Origin: Welwitschia mirabilis
Lineage: Eukaryota > Gnetophyta > Gnetopsida > Welwitschiales
Reading direction: 5' to 3'
Length of the DNA stretch: 27,901 nucleotides
Assembly (NCBI GenBank): GCA_051453625.1
Contig: JBOZIK010000001.1
Location: forward strand, 267,084,422-267,112,322
Shown: positions 9,755-21,788 of the stretch, one piece after another
How the letters are laid out: each line of letters opens with the position of its first letter
How positions within the stretch are numbered: the stretch's first letter is position 1
Notes under the pieces: model-generated
Database searches by the model: none
What the model saw: only the letters and a program-made list of their open reading frames with translations
What the model was told of the DNA's origin: nothing
Made by a program: the position numbers and the translations under genes

Positions 9755-10125
9755 TATTTTATATAGTGTCACAGTTTCATCTAGTTCTCTAGACATGAAA
9801 TTATTATCATTCATTATTTACATTGATTAACTATTTCAAATTATTAATCCCTCATAGAAGATGTTTAACAACCTTAAAGGTTCAATATCATGGGAGCATC
9901 TTCTTAATAGATTTTTAAAGTTCTCAAATACCTTTTAAAAATGTTTATGATCTTATTTTTGGAAGTCTATAATTTTTCTTTCTCACATGCTGGTTTTATG
10001 TGCATGAAAGTACTTTTTTAAAAACTCAAAATTGACATCTCCTCATAATCTAGTTAAGTAGAATTTCAAGTTATGTATTCAAGATTTACATCTTTGTTTG
10101 AAGAAAAAGTAAAAGAGTTTCATCC
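9755..10125 (-). pseudogene. Ty3/gypsy gag (Retrotrans_gag) pseudogene fragment
   Basis: Read on the minus strand from the codon at 10123 down to about 9755, one frame shows the plant gypsy capsid pattern: MKLFYFFFKQR (family: RLKLFPFSL), a GDVNFEFLKKYFHAHKT block (family: the segment ending FLxKYFPPAKT), FENFKNLLRRCSHD (family: FKDLLRRCPHHG) and LLNIFYEGL (family: QTFYNGL). About nine in-frame stops interrupt it, mostly where Gln, Arg or Trp codons are expected. Gag builds the virus-like particle; this copy cannot. The motif set is closest to Athila/Tat-type non-chromovirus gag, from memory. It lies against the 3' end of the copia LTR in the opposite orientation, so it belongs to a different element. 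Confidence 0.8.
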
Positions 10126-11691
10126 TAGCTAGATCAAACTTGATCACCTATAGTTAAGACTATAACGTTAAATTCTCTTAAACATTCATAGAGATGCTTA
10201 AAATCGAGGCCATAAAAATTAGACAAAAAACATTAATGATGGAAGCAGATATTTTAATTCTATTTATTTGTAAGGATAGAACTATATAGGAAGATCTAAG
10301 TAAATACTCAAACTTCTATAAAGCTTTTAATATTTTCCTAGGTAATCCTTGATATACACTATTACTCTTAGATTTAAACATCACTTATTTACTAAAAGGA
10401 TATCTAGGGAATTTTTTTGTTGAGGTTTTACTAGTATAAAATATGGGTATATAATATTTTTCATTAAAGTTAAAGTTTTTAAGAAGTGATTTTATTCTAG
10501 TTATTCATCAATTTTCTTATAAATCCAAATAGTAGTAAATCTAATTTAGTAATTCATGAGAAGATTGATAGAAATTTTTTACTAATTCAAATTAATTAAT
10601 ATAATCAAACTATACAATTTGTAATTTTAGTCAAAAATATTTCTAGCAGTGTTAGTCAAATGTTGAATGTTTAAAATATGTCAAAAAAATAAAAAATTAC
10701 ACTATTTAGGATAGGATGAATGAAAAAAATTGAATTTAAAATTTTACACTATACAACATAGATTAACCTATTAATATAAAATACATAAAGAGACATATGA
10801 ATTTCAGTGAATAAATTAAAACTAGTATCTTTATAATATAAATACAAAAATAAGATAAAATATGCTTAGATAAAAGTGAAGTTCCTTGCAATGTAGTTAA
10901 GGCTAGTTTTTCAAATCTAGATCCTATGCTCTAAATTCTTCTAGTTCCTATAAAATAATTTTTTTATAATTTTAATATTGATATATTTTAAAAGAAATAT
11001 AAAAATGGAGGAAATAAATTTGTTGAATCAATGAACACTAATTTCCATTGTTAATAGTAACACTAAAAGCTTGCTATGCCTTAACTTTTTTTTTTTAAAA
11101 ATAATCCATGGTGATTAGAATAAGTGCATGAGCTATCAAGGTAGAGGTACATGTTTTAAATTATTAAACTAGAAAGTCCTATTATAGTAAAGTTGACCCC
11201 AATTTTCACTCTCTCTCAAGGACTAAAAAGGTATTTTAAAGCTCACAAAATTTTATGAAGTGGATTTAGATAAAAATTTAAACAAGAAAGAGCTTTAAAG
11301 AAAGAACCAAGAATTTAGGTTATAAATTTTCCTCTTAAAAATAAGAAAGGATTATTCATAAAAAACTCTACAAAGTAAACCTAAGATATGATAAAGATAT
11401 TATTGTAAGCATAAATTAGATTTATAAATAAATAATATATTATTCACTATAGATTATGAATGATATGAAGCATTTGGTATTAGATATATCTCATCTTATA
11501 ATAAAATTTATAAAATACTACTATAGCATAAAAGATGCCAAAAACAATGAGACATCAATCATCTAAACCCTAACAATACATGAAAGAGTAAATCTAAATG
11601 ATATATAAGAAAAAAAATTCTAAATGAACCACTACATAACTACTAATTATAATTGTATTAATGATGGTATAACAAGATAAGTCCAACCATA
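10126..11691. other. Unassigned AT-rich sequence
   Basis: No frame or motif recognised on either strand. On the minus strand it lies upstream of gag, where a gypsy leader and 5' LTR would be, but I could not find a convincing primer-binding site or LTR end. Confidence 0.4.
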
Positions 11692-11871
11692 GATTAAATT
11701 TAATTTACCAATGATGTAAGTATGATAATAANNNNNNNNNNNNNNNNNNNNNNNNNNNNNNNNNNNNNNNNNNNNNNNNNNNNNNNNNNNNNNNNNNNNN
11801 NNNNNNNNNNNNNNNNNNNNNNNNNNNNNNNGATTAAATTGAATTTACCAATGATGTAAGTATGATAATAA
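11692..11871 (+). repeat. Direct duplicate of 40 bp across the 100-N gap 11732-11831
   Basis: Positions 11692-11731 match 11832-11871 with one substitution (T versus G). The copies end and start exactly at the gap. Confidence 0.92.
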
Positions 11872-14015
11872 ATACGAATTCAATATAGAAGGAAAAAATA
11901 GGTTCAACAAGCCAAATTCATTATGAATCAGTCATTCTATCCTACGCAAGAAGGAAGAGGCAAATCTTAGAACATCATGAGAAGACAACACCTAATCATA
12001 GGAATAGGAAATTTGGATCTATAATGTTAGATTTTTGATAAGATGATGGATACAAATATTAAATGATAAGTNNNNNNNNNNNNNCTCTTAAGGTAATACT
12101 TATCTATATAGCCTTCCCTCTTTTTTTAAATTATGTTGCTATGTCATTATTAATGACAAATGATTATTAACAAGTCTCCTTGCGCTAGATCATTTGTATA
12201 TATAATCCTAGTTTTCTTAAGTTTTAGTATAAGGCTTCAAGTGGTAAATTGACTTTATCTTTATGTTATAAGTTAAATTTAATAATTTAACCTCATTTTG
12301 TAACCCACTTATTTTGGGACCCAATTCTATTGAGAAATTTAGTGATCTTACTACTTTAAATGATAATACTAATCCCTTTGAGCTCTTTGATTTTCATTAA
12401 AGCTATGTAACTTAGGATGACCTATAAATAAAATACCATGCATTGTATTTTTCAATAATAATTTTAAAAATTCAAATATAAAAATGGTAAGAATATTGAA
12501 ATCATAAATATAGTATTTATAGCCTAAGAGTATATTATTTATTAAAGTTTAAGGGACCAAATATGTAAACATTCAAGTGTAAATAAGAGGCTTATTTGTC
12601 TTATGTTAAAATCTCCATTAAAATTAGTTTTTTCTTTGTTAGAAAGGTAAGTTGGTTAACGTTCACTATCATTGATGTTAACCTTCTTTCAAGTTATTTT
12701 AAAATATAGTTTTCTTAATTTAATAGTTTTACCTTTATCATCAATTTAAAAAATTCCTTCATTTTCTAATCCTAAACTTAGAAAAATATGGCAAAAATCC
12801 ATTGTAGCATAAGATTCCATGTATTTTTACTATTTTTTAATTTTTTAAAATAGTCATAAGTTTCCTATTTGTAAATGAAGGTAATATTATTTCTATTATA
12901 ATCTTCCACATTTCCATGAATGACTTATCTTCCCAAGGAAAGAACAATTATACTTCACATGGATCCATGTCTTATTTGACTTTTAATATCTATTAAAATG
13001 AGTGATCAATGGATTATATTAATTATTTCATATATAAATATAGAGGTTAAACTCTATAATCTTTCAAGAATTTAATATGATTTTACTTTTATCTATCCAT
13101 TTTTTCCCATGTTAGGTTTAGTAGTTTTTCCTCCTCTCAAATAAAATAGCACTACCATTTTATCTTATCTATTAGATTTATTAGGTTTCCATCTCTTTTT
13201 TCAATCCATGTCCAACCTATGCTAGAATGTTTATAAGAATTAAATATTTCATTATGGAGAAAAGTCCCTTAGTTTCTATAAGAATATGCCACTTTCCACC
13301 TTCTGAAGATGGAGGAAATATAATGAAAAAGACTTATTCATTATAAATGGAAAACTATTTTCCATAATAAGTTGAAAAAAATTTCAAAATTATATTCATT
13401 ATTTATGATAATAATAGTGACAAGGAAGGAGATGATAAGAAGAAAGAAGAATAAATAGAATCTTGTAAATAGTATAAGAATGACTAAGATTTTTATTTCT
13501 TCCATTTTATTATTTAGAACTCTTTCTCTACCTAATGATGATCATTATCTATACTATCTAAAAATAAATTTGACAAAATTATATGCAAATGTTAATGTAC
13601 AATATAATCTAAATAGAGAAGATGCCTTAATTTATATATCTCTTCAAATTTATCATTATAAATGTATGTCCCTCTTTTCATGTTTTTGATGTATATTCTT
13701 CTTTGTTGGTCTCTTATTTCTATTATTTAAAATAATTTTTTTTAATATTGGTAAATTTTCCTTTAATATTTCTAAATATTTAGGGAAATATGAAAAGATA
13801 GTAGAGGTATGGTGAAATGAGGAGGATCTCTGTAAGATTTAATACGGAACACAAGATCTAACATTTAATAAATACATGACAAACATATATCATACTCCAA
13901 ACCTAATAATAGAGGATTAGGTTCATCAAATAAGTAAATAATCTCTTTAGAAATATGAAATAATTCAAGAAAACATTAATAAGTCATAGCATGTGGGAGA
14001 TATTCATTGTGCTTT
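11872..14015. other. Unassigned AT-rich sequence with a 13-N gap at 12072-12084
   Basis: A 69-codon open frame at 13480-13689 (plus) has no recognisable domain. Its composition (Ile, Leu, Tyr, Asn) only reflects A+T richness, so I do not call it a gene. No other structure is seen except short chance inverted repeats. Confidence 0.4.
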
Positions 14016-14040
14016 TTATTTATTGTCAAACAATAAATAA
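14016..14040. repeat. Perfect 10-bp hairpin
   Basis: TTATTTATTG (14016-14025) and CAATAAATAA (14031-14040) form a stem around a five-base TCAAA loop. No T-run or gene end is associated with it, so I do not call it a terminator. Confidence 0.6.
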
Positions 14041-14077
14041 GAGACATAACATAAAATACTTAGCATTAAAGTTAAAC

Positions 14078-14184
14078 CTCACTAGGTAAAAACTAAGTAA
14101 TCACTAAGCTAAAGCACTAAGCAAGAACTAAGCTGGATGCACCAAGTAAGCACTAAGTTAAGGCACTAAGATGAAGTACTAAGT
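14078..14184 (+). repeat. Short CACTAAG minisatellite
   Basis: About seven degenerate copies of an (A/C/T)ACTAAG core spaced 10-20 bp apart, with best units GCACTAAGTTAAG and GCACTAAGATGAAG. The array directly abuts the candidate CACTA terminus at 14185. Confidence 0.65.
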
Positions 14185-14575
14185 CATTACTAGAAGTATA
14201 GGATTTTAAGGCATTTATTTTAATAAACATATTAAGTAGAATTATTTTTGAGATGTTTATTTTAATAAATGCCTTAAATAAAATGATACAAAATTTTTTT
14301 AAGATGTGTTTTTATATAAACACCTTAAAAGCCTTTTGGAATTATTTTTAAGGAATTTAGAAAAAGAACACCTTAATAAGTAGGATTTTTTTTAAATGTG
14401 TTTATTAAAATAAATGCCTTAAATAAAAGATGACAAAAATTTTTAAGGCATGTTGTTATACAAATGCCTTAAAAGATTACTATTTTTAAGGTGTTCATTT
14501 TAAGAATACCTTAATAAAAATGTGTTTTGTAAAGGTATTTTTAGTGTGTTTATTATGATAAATGCCTTAATTGTT
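14185..14575 (+). mobile_element. CACTA transposon left end: terminus and subterminal repeats
   Basis: CATTACTAGAAGTATAGG at 14185 differs by one C-to-T change from a CACTACTAGAA-type terminus of plant CACTA elements. Immediately inside, 14205-14570 holds about a dozen alternating copies of TTTTAAGGCATTT and AAATGCCTTAAA (variants AAGGTGTT, AACACCTT). Examples lie near 14206, 14266, 14320, 14347, 14369, 14411, 14441, 14462, 14487, 14507, 14531 and 14561. Dense subterminal repeats in both orientations are where CACTA transposase accessory proteins bind. A plus-strand TNP2 pseudogene lies 9 kb inside, in the expected orientation. The opposite terminus is not in the window. Confidence 0.6.
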
Positions 14576-14862
14576 CAATATTTTTATTACCTACATCCTT
14601 CAAGTGTTAGGGACATTCTTCATATTCTTGCTCTTATGTTATTCATATAATTGTAATCCATAATTCACGATTCATGATTGCTTATACCTTACCATTGCAC
14701 TAACACTGGTTATGATCTGCGACATTGCTACTTAAGTTGTTCATAGGGTTTACATAATAAACATTTTCTTCTTTATGCTATTCATAGTCCATAGATCTGT
14801 GTTTGATGTTTAGAGAGAAAAAGAAAAATGCTAGTGATAGCAGAAACGATGTCAAAAGAGAG
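14576..14862. other. Sequence inside the CACTA left end, no gene recognised
   Basis: The region after the subterminal repeats. It becomes purine-rich near 14810-14870. It may be the leader of a transposon transcript, which is inference from position only. Confidence 0.3.
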
Positions 14863-15284
14863 AAAGAAGATTAATTAGGCATATTAGTGTAGCATCTTGG
14901 ATGCAAAACATATTTGTTGAACTACTTGTAGAGGAGGTAAATCATTATGTACTTTTATTCAAGTTTCTCAATAATTATAAGGCCATTTCTAAGTTCTATT
15001 AATCTACTTTATTTAGCCTTATTNNNNNNNNNNNNNNNNNNNNNNNNNNNNNNNNNNNNNNNNNNNNNNNNNNNNNNNNNNNNNNNNNNNNNNNNNNNNN
15101 NNNNNNNNNNNNNNNNNNNNNNNAAAGAAGGTCAATTAGACATATCAGTGTAGCATCTTGGATGCAAAACATATTTGTTGAACTACTTGTGGAGGAGGTA
15201 AGTTATTATGTACTTTTATTCAAGTTTCTCAGAAATTATAATGCCATTTCTAATTTTTATTAATCTACTTTATTTAGCCTTATT
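14863..15284 (+). repeat. Direct duplicate of 161 bp across the 100-N gap 15024-15123
   Basis: Positions 14863-15023 match 15124-15284 over equal lengths, with about a dozen substitutions and no indels. Both copies include GTGTAGCATCTTGGATGC and a GAGGAGGTAA(A/G)T that looks like an exon end with a splice donor, but no family is recognised. The copies meet exactly at the gap. Confidence 0.9.
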
Positions 15285-16656
15285 TTTCTTCTTTTTATGC
15301 ATAGAACATTTCTAATGAGTTAAAAGAATTTTTGTATTTGATTTATAAGGATGTATTTTTGAGAATGTCTCTAGAATAAAGCTATTAACTAGGATGTAAA
15401 TAAGACGTTGTGTAAGTTTTAAAATAATGATAATGAAATTTTTATTTTATGAAAGAGAAAATTATGAACATCGATTTCTTCTATGATGTAATGTGTTACC
15501 TTCTTTTATTGTGTTGTATCAAAATATCAATAGTGTTTATATTAGGAATTACAATAGCATTTGCAGATTGATCACTAAAAATTTTTGTCCCCTCTCTTAT
15601 AGAAATCTTATTTCCACATAAATACTCTTCTCCATGCTCACTTACTTAATTAAAACTAAAGCTTCATTAAAGGGTTTCTTGTTCAAATGACAACATCACA
15701 AACAAAGCAAGAATGTGTGTGTTACTTCATATTATCTAAGATGAAGTAGAATCATCCCAAGAATGCCAAAATAAAGTTTTACTAGTAGAGATGTTTTTAA
15801 TGGATCCTTGTTTTAACATCAAAAATAAAGTTCTAGAAGAGCTGCATTGAGAGAATATTATTAACAATAGAATTCTCTTATCTAATTTACATTCTTTAGG
15901 TACTTAATGTTAAAGTACACAGCTTGTAATGCTAGCATATTACCAATTCATGCAGACTACTTAGATCTCTTAGAAGTGGGAGCACTATTATTTTTCTTTT
16001 CTTAGAGTTTACATCTAAGAGTTAAAAATTTATTATATCACAAATGTTCTTCTATTACAAATGTAACACAAGAATTAAAAATAAAACCTTATGGCATAAT
16101 CTATTTTACATATGGAATAATGCACCATGGATAAAGACAAGTGACAAATAAATATAATATATCTAAAGTGAATCATTACTGAAATAAGATGAATAAGAAT
16201 AATAATACAGTTGAGTGGATTTATTTGGAAGTTTAACTCTACATGTTTCCAAATTGCTAGTGGTCTTTCCAATACTAAGAATAATGTTAGAATCTAATGC
16301 CATAAACATTGTCTTAGTGGCTATCTTTAGAGGGTATGTGCTCTTTAATCTCAAGTTAATCATTTTAATCTTTATCAACTGTGGAGGTAGTAAAAAAGAC
16401 TTGTGAATTATGAGCAATAATGTTTGTATCTTTATAATAAAGATCTTGAAAAACTCATAATCTTTTAATCACTTTAAAAATTGTAAGAGATACATGCATG
16501 GCATACCCACTTACAAGGAAGTAATCATCTACTACATGTACATGAACAGATGTCAATTTCTCAAACTCTTCATACATATATAAATAAGCATTTGAATTAA
16601 AGCTTACTAGGTGAGATTCCTAAATAAACACTTGTACATATTTGTTTTATGTTAAG
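15285..16656. other. Unassigned AT-rich sequence
   Basis: Overlapping small open frames at 16075-16417 on both strands have no convincing homology. A minus-strand segment near 16220-16250 reads CRVKLPNKSTQ, faintly like the interval after copia protease, but nothing around it supports the match. Confidence 0.35.
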
Positions 16657-18629
16657 TAAATGCACTATGATATTTTAGAGCCAAAATTTGTTCTTACAGG
16701 GTCTTAATTATAACAATAAGATTTTAGAATTTTTTTAATAAAACTAGTAGATTATGCAAACTAATAGTTTTTACACTCTCATGATTTATTAACTATTAAA
16801 TATAACTTGTGTTCTTTGGTATTCTTTATAAACTAAGAGTGATTGTGATATTACCTATATTATTAGAAGCATTATGCATATATTAGGTGAACTTTATTTT
16901 CTTGAATTAAAACTCTCATCTTTACTACTTGATATTCAAATGTTTCCTTTTGGTCTTATGGATTTACTTGTTTAGATTCACTTCATCTATAATAATGAAT
17001 TTACAAACCTTTATTTCCTGGTGGATATTTATAAAGCTTTGTGCTTTGATATTGTTGATTAATTTAAATATCTTATGTTTTACTCAAGAATTTACATAAA
17101 GTATATAATAAACCAATTTTTAAATGTCATCCTCTTATAAAAGTATTATAGTGGATGTGTAAAGACTAATGAAACCCAGAATGGTTTGAGGTTTTTGGAT
17201 AGCTAAGATATTTTGAAAGACATCTTGCTCAAGGTTGACTCAATGTCGAAGTCACTTAAAAGGGTAAAATGGATCTCTTAAAACTTTACTAAAGTTTTTA
17301 ATTTTGATTTTAACTTCAAGATATATAATGAAAATGTTTTCTAATAAGGCATTCAAAGGAAATCATTAACATATTTATTTAAAAAATTAGCAAACATTTA
17401 AAAACTTAACATTACTTGTAATCACACATATGTAGATTTATGATGCATTATAAAGACCTTCATTCCTATTCTATGTGTTGGTCTCTTGTACATATAAATG
17501 TTTGGTCATTTTCTAGGATTTATCAAATAATGTATACTATGTACTTTGAGAAAATTTTTTGGATATAATGTATAATTTAGCTTATGTCGNNNNNNNNNNN
17601 NNNNNNNNNNNNNNNNNNNNNNNNNNNNNNNNNNNNNNNNNNNNNNNNNNNNNNNNNNNNNNNNNNNNNNNNNNNNNNNNNNNNNNNNNCAAATGCATTA
17701 TGATATTTTAGAGCCAAAATTTGTCTTTACAGGGTCTTAGCTATACCAACAAGGTTTTAGAATTTTGTTAAAAAAAACTAGTGGATTATGTAAACCAATA
17801 GTTTTTACACTCTCATGATTTATTATATATTGAATATAACTTGTGTTCTTCAGTCTTCTTTATAAACTAAGAGTGATTGTGATATTACCTATAGTATTAG
17901 AAGCATTACGCATATATTAGATGAACTTTATTTTTTTCAATTAAAACTCTTATTTTTACTACTTAATGTTCAAATGTTTCCTTTTGGCCTTATGGATTTA
18001 CTTGTTTAGATTCACTTCACCTATAATAATGAATTTACAAACCTTTATTTCCTAGTGGATTTTTAAAAACCTTTATGCTTTGATATTATTGATTAATTTA
18101 AATATCTTATGTTTTACTCAAGAATTCACATAAAGTGTATAATAAACCAATTTGTAAATTTCATCCTCTTATAAAAGTATTATAGTAGATGTGTAAAGAC
18201 TGATGAAACCCAAAATGGTGTGAGGTTTTTGGATAGCCAAGATATTTTAAAAGGCATCTTGCTCAAGGTTGACTCAAGGTCAAAGTCTCTTAAAAGGGTA
18301 GAATGGATCTCTTAAAACTTTATTAAATTTTTTTATTTTAATTTTAACTTTAAGATATACAATAAAAATGTTTTCTAATAAGGCATTCAAAGGAAATCAT
18401 TAACATATTTGTTTAAAAATTAGCAAACATTTAAAAACATAACATTACTTGTAATCACATATATGTAGAGTTATGATGCATTATAAAGGACTTCATTCCT
18501 ATTCTATGTGTTGGTCTCTTGAGAAGGGATACATATAAATGTTGGTCATTTTCTAAGATTTATCAAATAATGTATACTATGTACTTAGAGAAACTTGTTT
18601 GGAGATAATGTATGATTTAGATTATGTCA
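16657..18629 (+). repeat. Direct duplicate of about 935 bp across the 100-N gap 17590-17689
   Basis: Positions 16657-17589 (933 bp) match 17690-18629 (about 940 bp). Differences are scattered substitutions plus some short indels, such as an 11-base GAGAAGGGATA segment near 18520 absent from the left copy. The left copy ends and the right copy begins exactly at the gap, and the sequence continues beyond the left copy at the right. I recognise no coding content in the repeated unit. Confidence 0.93.
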
Positions 18630-21361
18630 TTTAGTTTTTTTGGATTTTTAATGAAGTTGTAGGCTTCTCATGTCTTATAAATACTTCAAACACATTTCTA
18701 TCACATATTTCATTCATCCATGTTTTATTTTATTTGTAAATAGTAGCTATGGATGAAATTTTAGAATACTAAAAGATGGACTATATTAATTTTTAGGGCA
18801 TTGTGTTATAGTTTCAGTGATGCCTTTTCTTTGCAAAATCTCTTTCAGTTTTACTTTGTTATTACTTTTCATGATTTCAATCAAGTTTTGTGTTATATAT
18901 CTTTTTATCACTCTCTTTAATAACAACATAAGGACTATTCTCATGCTTTCAATACGATGCTATGCATAGACATGTTGGATACCATTTTGATTTAGAATTA
19001 ATTAGCTTTGGATGTAAATAGTGGATTAATCCACTATTATAGTAAGCTATGAGGATGCCCTAGAGAATGGATAAATTAGACCATTAGTACTTAGGATAAT
19101 AATGCCTTCATCATAGAAGGCCATAAAATTACCCTTACTAAGGATTTAGTAGTGGAGGCATCTAGTCTCAAATGAGAATACAAAAGAGTTACTTAATAAA
19201 GAGATATAATGACAAGTGGATGGGGGATTTTTTAGCAATAAGATGAAACTTGTAAAGACCAAGAGAGGGGTTAAGATAACCTAACTTAAAGATAATTAGT
19301 CAGAGATCCATCAACAATAGATGTGATACTATACCCTTAACGTTAAGATAGCTAATATTTCTGGGTTTTATTTCTAGCTTTTCCATGTTTTCTGCTCAGG
19401 GAAGAGGAGGAATGCAATTTGCATTTTTGATACTTTTAGATGTAAATATCAGGATGGATTTAAAAGTTATAATTTAATGATGTGCTTACACAGTGACTTA
19501 CATATGCTTGCTAGGCCTCTTAGTAAGCCATGAAACTAGTCTATCTATAGAGATCAAAATGGCAAAGGAAGGCACTAGAGAAGAAGGTATAGATATGCCT
19601 AATATTCCAGTTGAGGGAAAACCTACCACATAGTTGTAAGAAAATCAAATAAATAATTTGAGTTAAAGTAGTAATCCTTTCTTGGCTACCTCTCCAAATA
19701 TAATCCTTAAAAGTCCTAACATGATCCTTACTATTTCTAACATCTGAATGCTAACATTGCTTCTTAAAAATAATTCATACAAAAGGATGTTATATGTAAT
19801 GAAGATTAAAATGAAAATAAAAATAGAAAAAAAAGCACTAGAAGATATAGTAAAACAACATAAGAAATAATAATAGCCCTCAACTACAATTTTTTGCTCA
19901 GTTCTTGTCATTTTCCTATTTATTAATAATAATTTTAAAGTATGACTTCAACACAACATCATAAACATTGTACAATAGTATAAAATTAAGCAAGTGATAC
20001 CTTCAATATTTTTATGTCTTCTTTTCTAATGTGTAAAGTTCATGTTGAAAAAAGAGTAAAACTATAATACTTTCCCTAATTTATTCTCTATTTATGAGGG
20101 TTTTTTAATCATTATTAGTGATTCTTTCATTCTAATAGCTCATTCTTAAAGGTTTTATTTACAAGTGGCTTTATATTTCTAGATTTCTCCAACACAATAG
20201 GTTGTGACTTGGTTCATGGATTTAAACATGTAGAGTAAATGAAGGCTAGATGTTAATACTATCAAGTGCATGACATCATCTTACTCACCTTTAGAAATGT
20301 ATAGATTAGGTGATTAAATCATAATACAATCTTGGATATGGTTTTCAATGCCATTTAGGCTTTCATTCATGTCCCTAGTATTAATTACTATTAATAAATG
20401 GTATTGATCACTTTGAATCAAGTTGACTTGGTTTTGATTTAAATTTTGCATTGATTATGGTTGTACAAGTTATTCTATTATTTCTATTTTAGTGAATGGA
20501 CATTGATTATAGCCTCTTAATTTGTAACTATTATGCTAAAACTGCTTCTCATTTAGGCCTTGAAACTTCTTTAGGTGCTCATGATGAAAACCATTTCTAT
20601 TGTCATAGAAAAGTATCGAATTTTAATTATTCAACCAAACTCTAAATATTTATACATGTTTAAGCATTTTTAGTGAGGCCTTAATAGAGTTTAACTCAAT
20701 TACAATATTAGTCTTCATCAATAATAAAATCAAGAAAAAAATAAAATGATTTAATTATCATGCTAGGCTAATTGTCAATGCAAATCTCTTTTACTATAAT
20801 TAGTCTAGCCGAAATTATAATAGTTCTTTAACTCTTCTTATTCTTGACTCTCATACATTAGATTTTTTTTAAATTCTATTTATTAAGATAGAGGACTTTT
20901 TTCCATTAAATTAAAATTAGTATTAATTTAAGTAATCTCCTCCTGAGCTTCATATGAAGCTGCAGTTCCCAAAGTGTGATGTATAGGAGCATTGTCTTCC
21001 CTAATATGTATTCCTATAAACCTATGAAAGGCTAACATAAATGTGAATGTCTTAATCATAGTAGGTTAAGTGATAGGATGTTGGAAAATAAAGTGCTAGA
21101 TGCAATTAATAAGAGAAAATAATAAGTATAATTGACAAAACAAGGGAGTTAAATGATGAATAATATAAGTGTAAAAGGAGGTTTTTAGAGGACAGAGAGC
21201 ATAATTTAGGATATACCATTAATAAATATTTATATTTCCATCCAATAGAGGAGAGTGGAGTATGAAAAAGGGATGTGGTGCAATAAAAGGGTAAGTGGTT
21301 AATAGTAGAAATAAGAAAAGGTATAAATAATATGCTTCCATAAAAGACTATTGGCACCTAC
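18630..21361. other. Unassigned AT-rich sequence
   Basis: No domain recognised. Open frames at 19663-19911 and 21106-21357 (both minus) are hydrophobic or low-complexity without a family match. The part to the right of about 20900 lies downstream of the minus-strand integrase and may be the decayed end of that gypsy element. A perfect 22-bp palindrome is at 19017-19038 and a 16-bp palindrome (AGCTTCATATGAAGCT) at 20946-20961. Confidence 0.4.
19017..19038. repeat. Perfect 22-bp palindrome
   Basis: The two 11-bp halves, AATAGTGGATT and AATCCACTATT, abut with no loop and are exact reverse complements. No gene lies close by and no function is evident. Confidence 0.85.
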
Positions 21362-21775
21362 AATTTTATCCCCAAAAGCATCCAGAAGCTTTTTTCAAAA
21401 ATGTGAGAGGAACCTCACATCACTATAAAAAATAATGGAATAATGAATTCCATGCAATCTAAATAAATAGCATCATTAGTTCTTAACTAAGTAATTAAAT
21501 TATCTATTTTTAAAAATCTATCAAAAACTAAAATAATTTCATCATGACTTTTAAAGATTCTTGATAATTACAAAATGAAATCCATACTTATACTTTTTCA
21601 TGATCTATTTGGCATAAGTAAAGGAATGTTCAACCTAGCATTAGTAGTTCTTGTTTTTCCTTATTATCATAAGCTACATTTCTCTATAAACCTTTATACA
21701 TTCCTCTACATATTAAACCAAAAATAAGATTTTTCTAAAAGATCATAGGTTTTAACAAAATTATTATAACTTGCC
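21362..21775 (-). pseudogene. Ty3/gypsy integrase pseudogene fragment
   Basis: Minus-strand remnants of the enzyme that inserts retroelement DNA into the genome. From high to low coordinates: a zinc-binding-region match (about 21770-21670) with YDLLEKSYFWFNM and RFIEKCSL, where the family has the DKTL...YWP.M..DV..F...C pattern; MDFIL at 21585; FKSHDEIILVFDRFLKIDN (family: the VVVDRFSKMAHFI region); then, after a frameshift, RLHGIHYSI and SDVRFLSHF followed by a stop at the usual Trp and KKLLDAFGDKI. Homology stops near 21362, before the expected HPQTDGQ motif, so the domain is truncated. Several in-frame stops and a change at the second catalytic Asp position make it inactive. Confidence 0.8.
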
Positions 21776-21788
21776 ATGTTACCTTGAT

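Noticed and set aside
13480-13689. 69-codon plus-strand open frame
   Set aside because: No domain, no plausible context, and amino-acid composition that simply reflects A+T richness.
14016-14040. Hairpin as a possible transcription terminator
   Set aside because: There is no upstream gene on either strand and no U-run. A bacterial-type terminator makes no sense in this plant context.
16075-16417. Overlapping open frames on both strands, with a minus-strand CRVKLPNKSTQ resembling the sequence after copia protease
   Set aside because: The catalytic DSG/DTG motif and the following conserved blocks could not be found, so the likeness may be chance.
18660-18730. TATAAATAC near 18677 as a gene promoter
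   Set aside because: TATA-like strings are frequent by chance in such AT-rich DNA, and no coding sequence follows.
21106-21357. 83-codon hydrophobic minus-strand frame
   Set aside because: It starts immediately beyond the end of the integrase homology and has no family match. It looks like decayed sequence that happens to be open.
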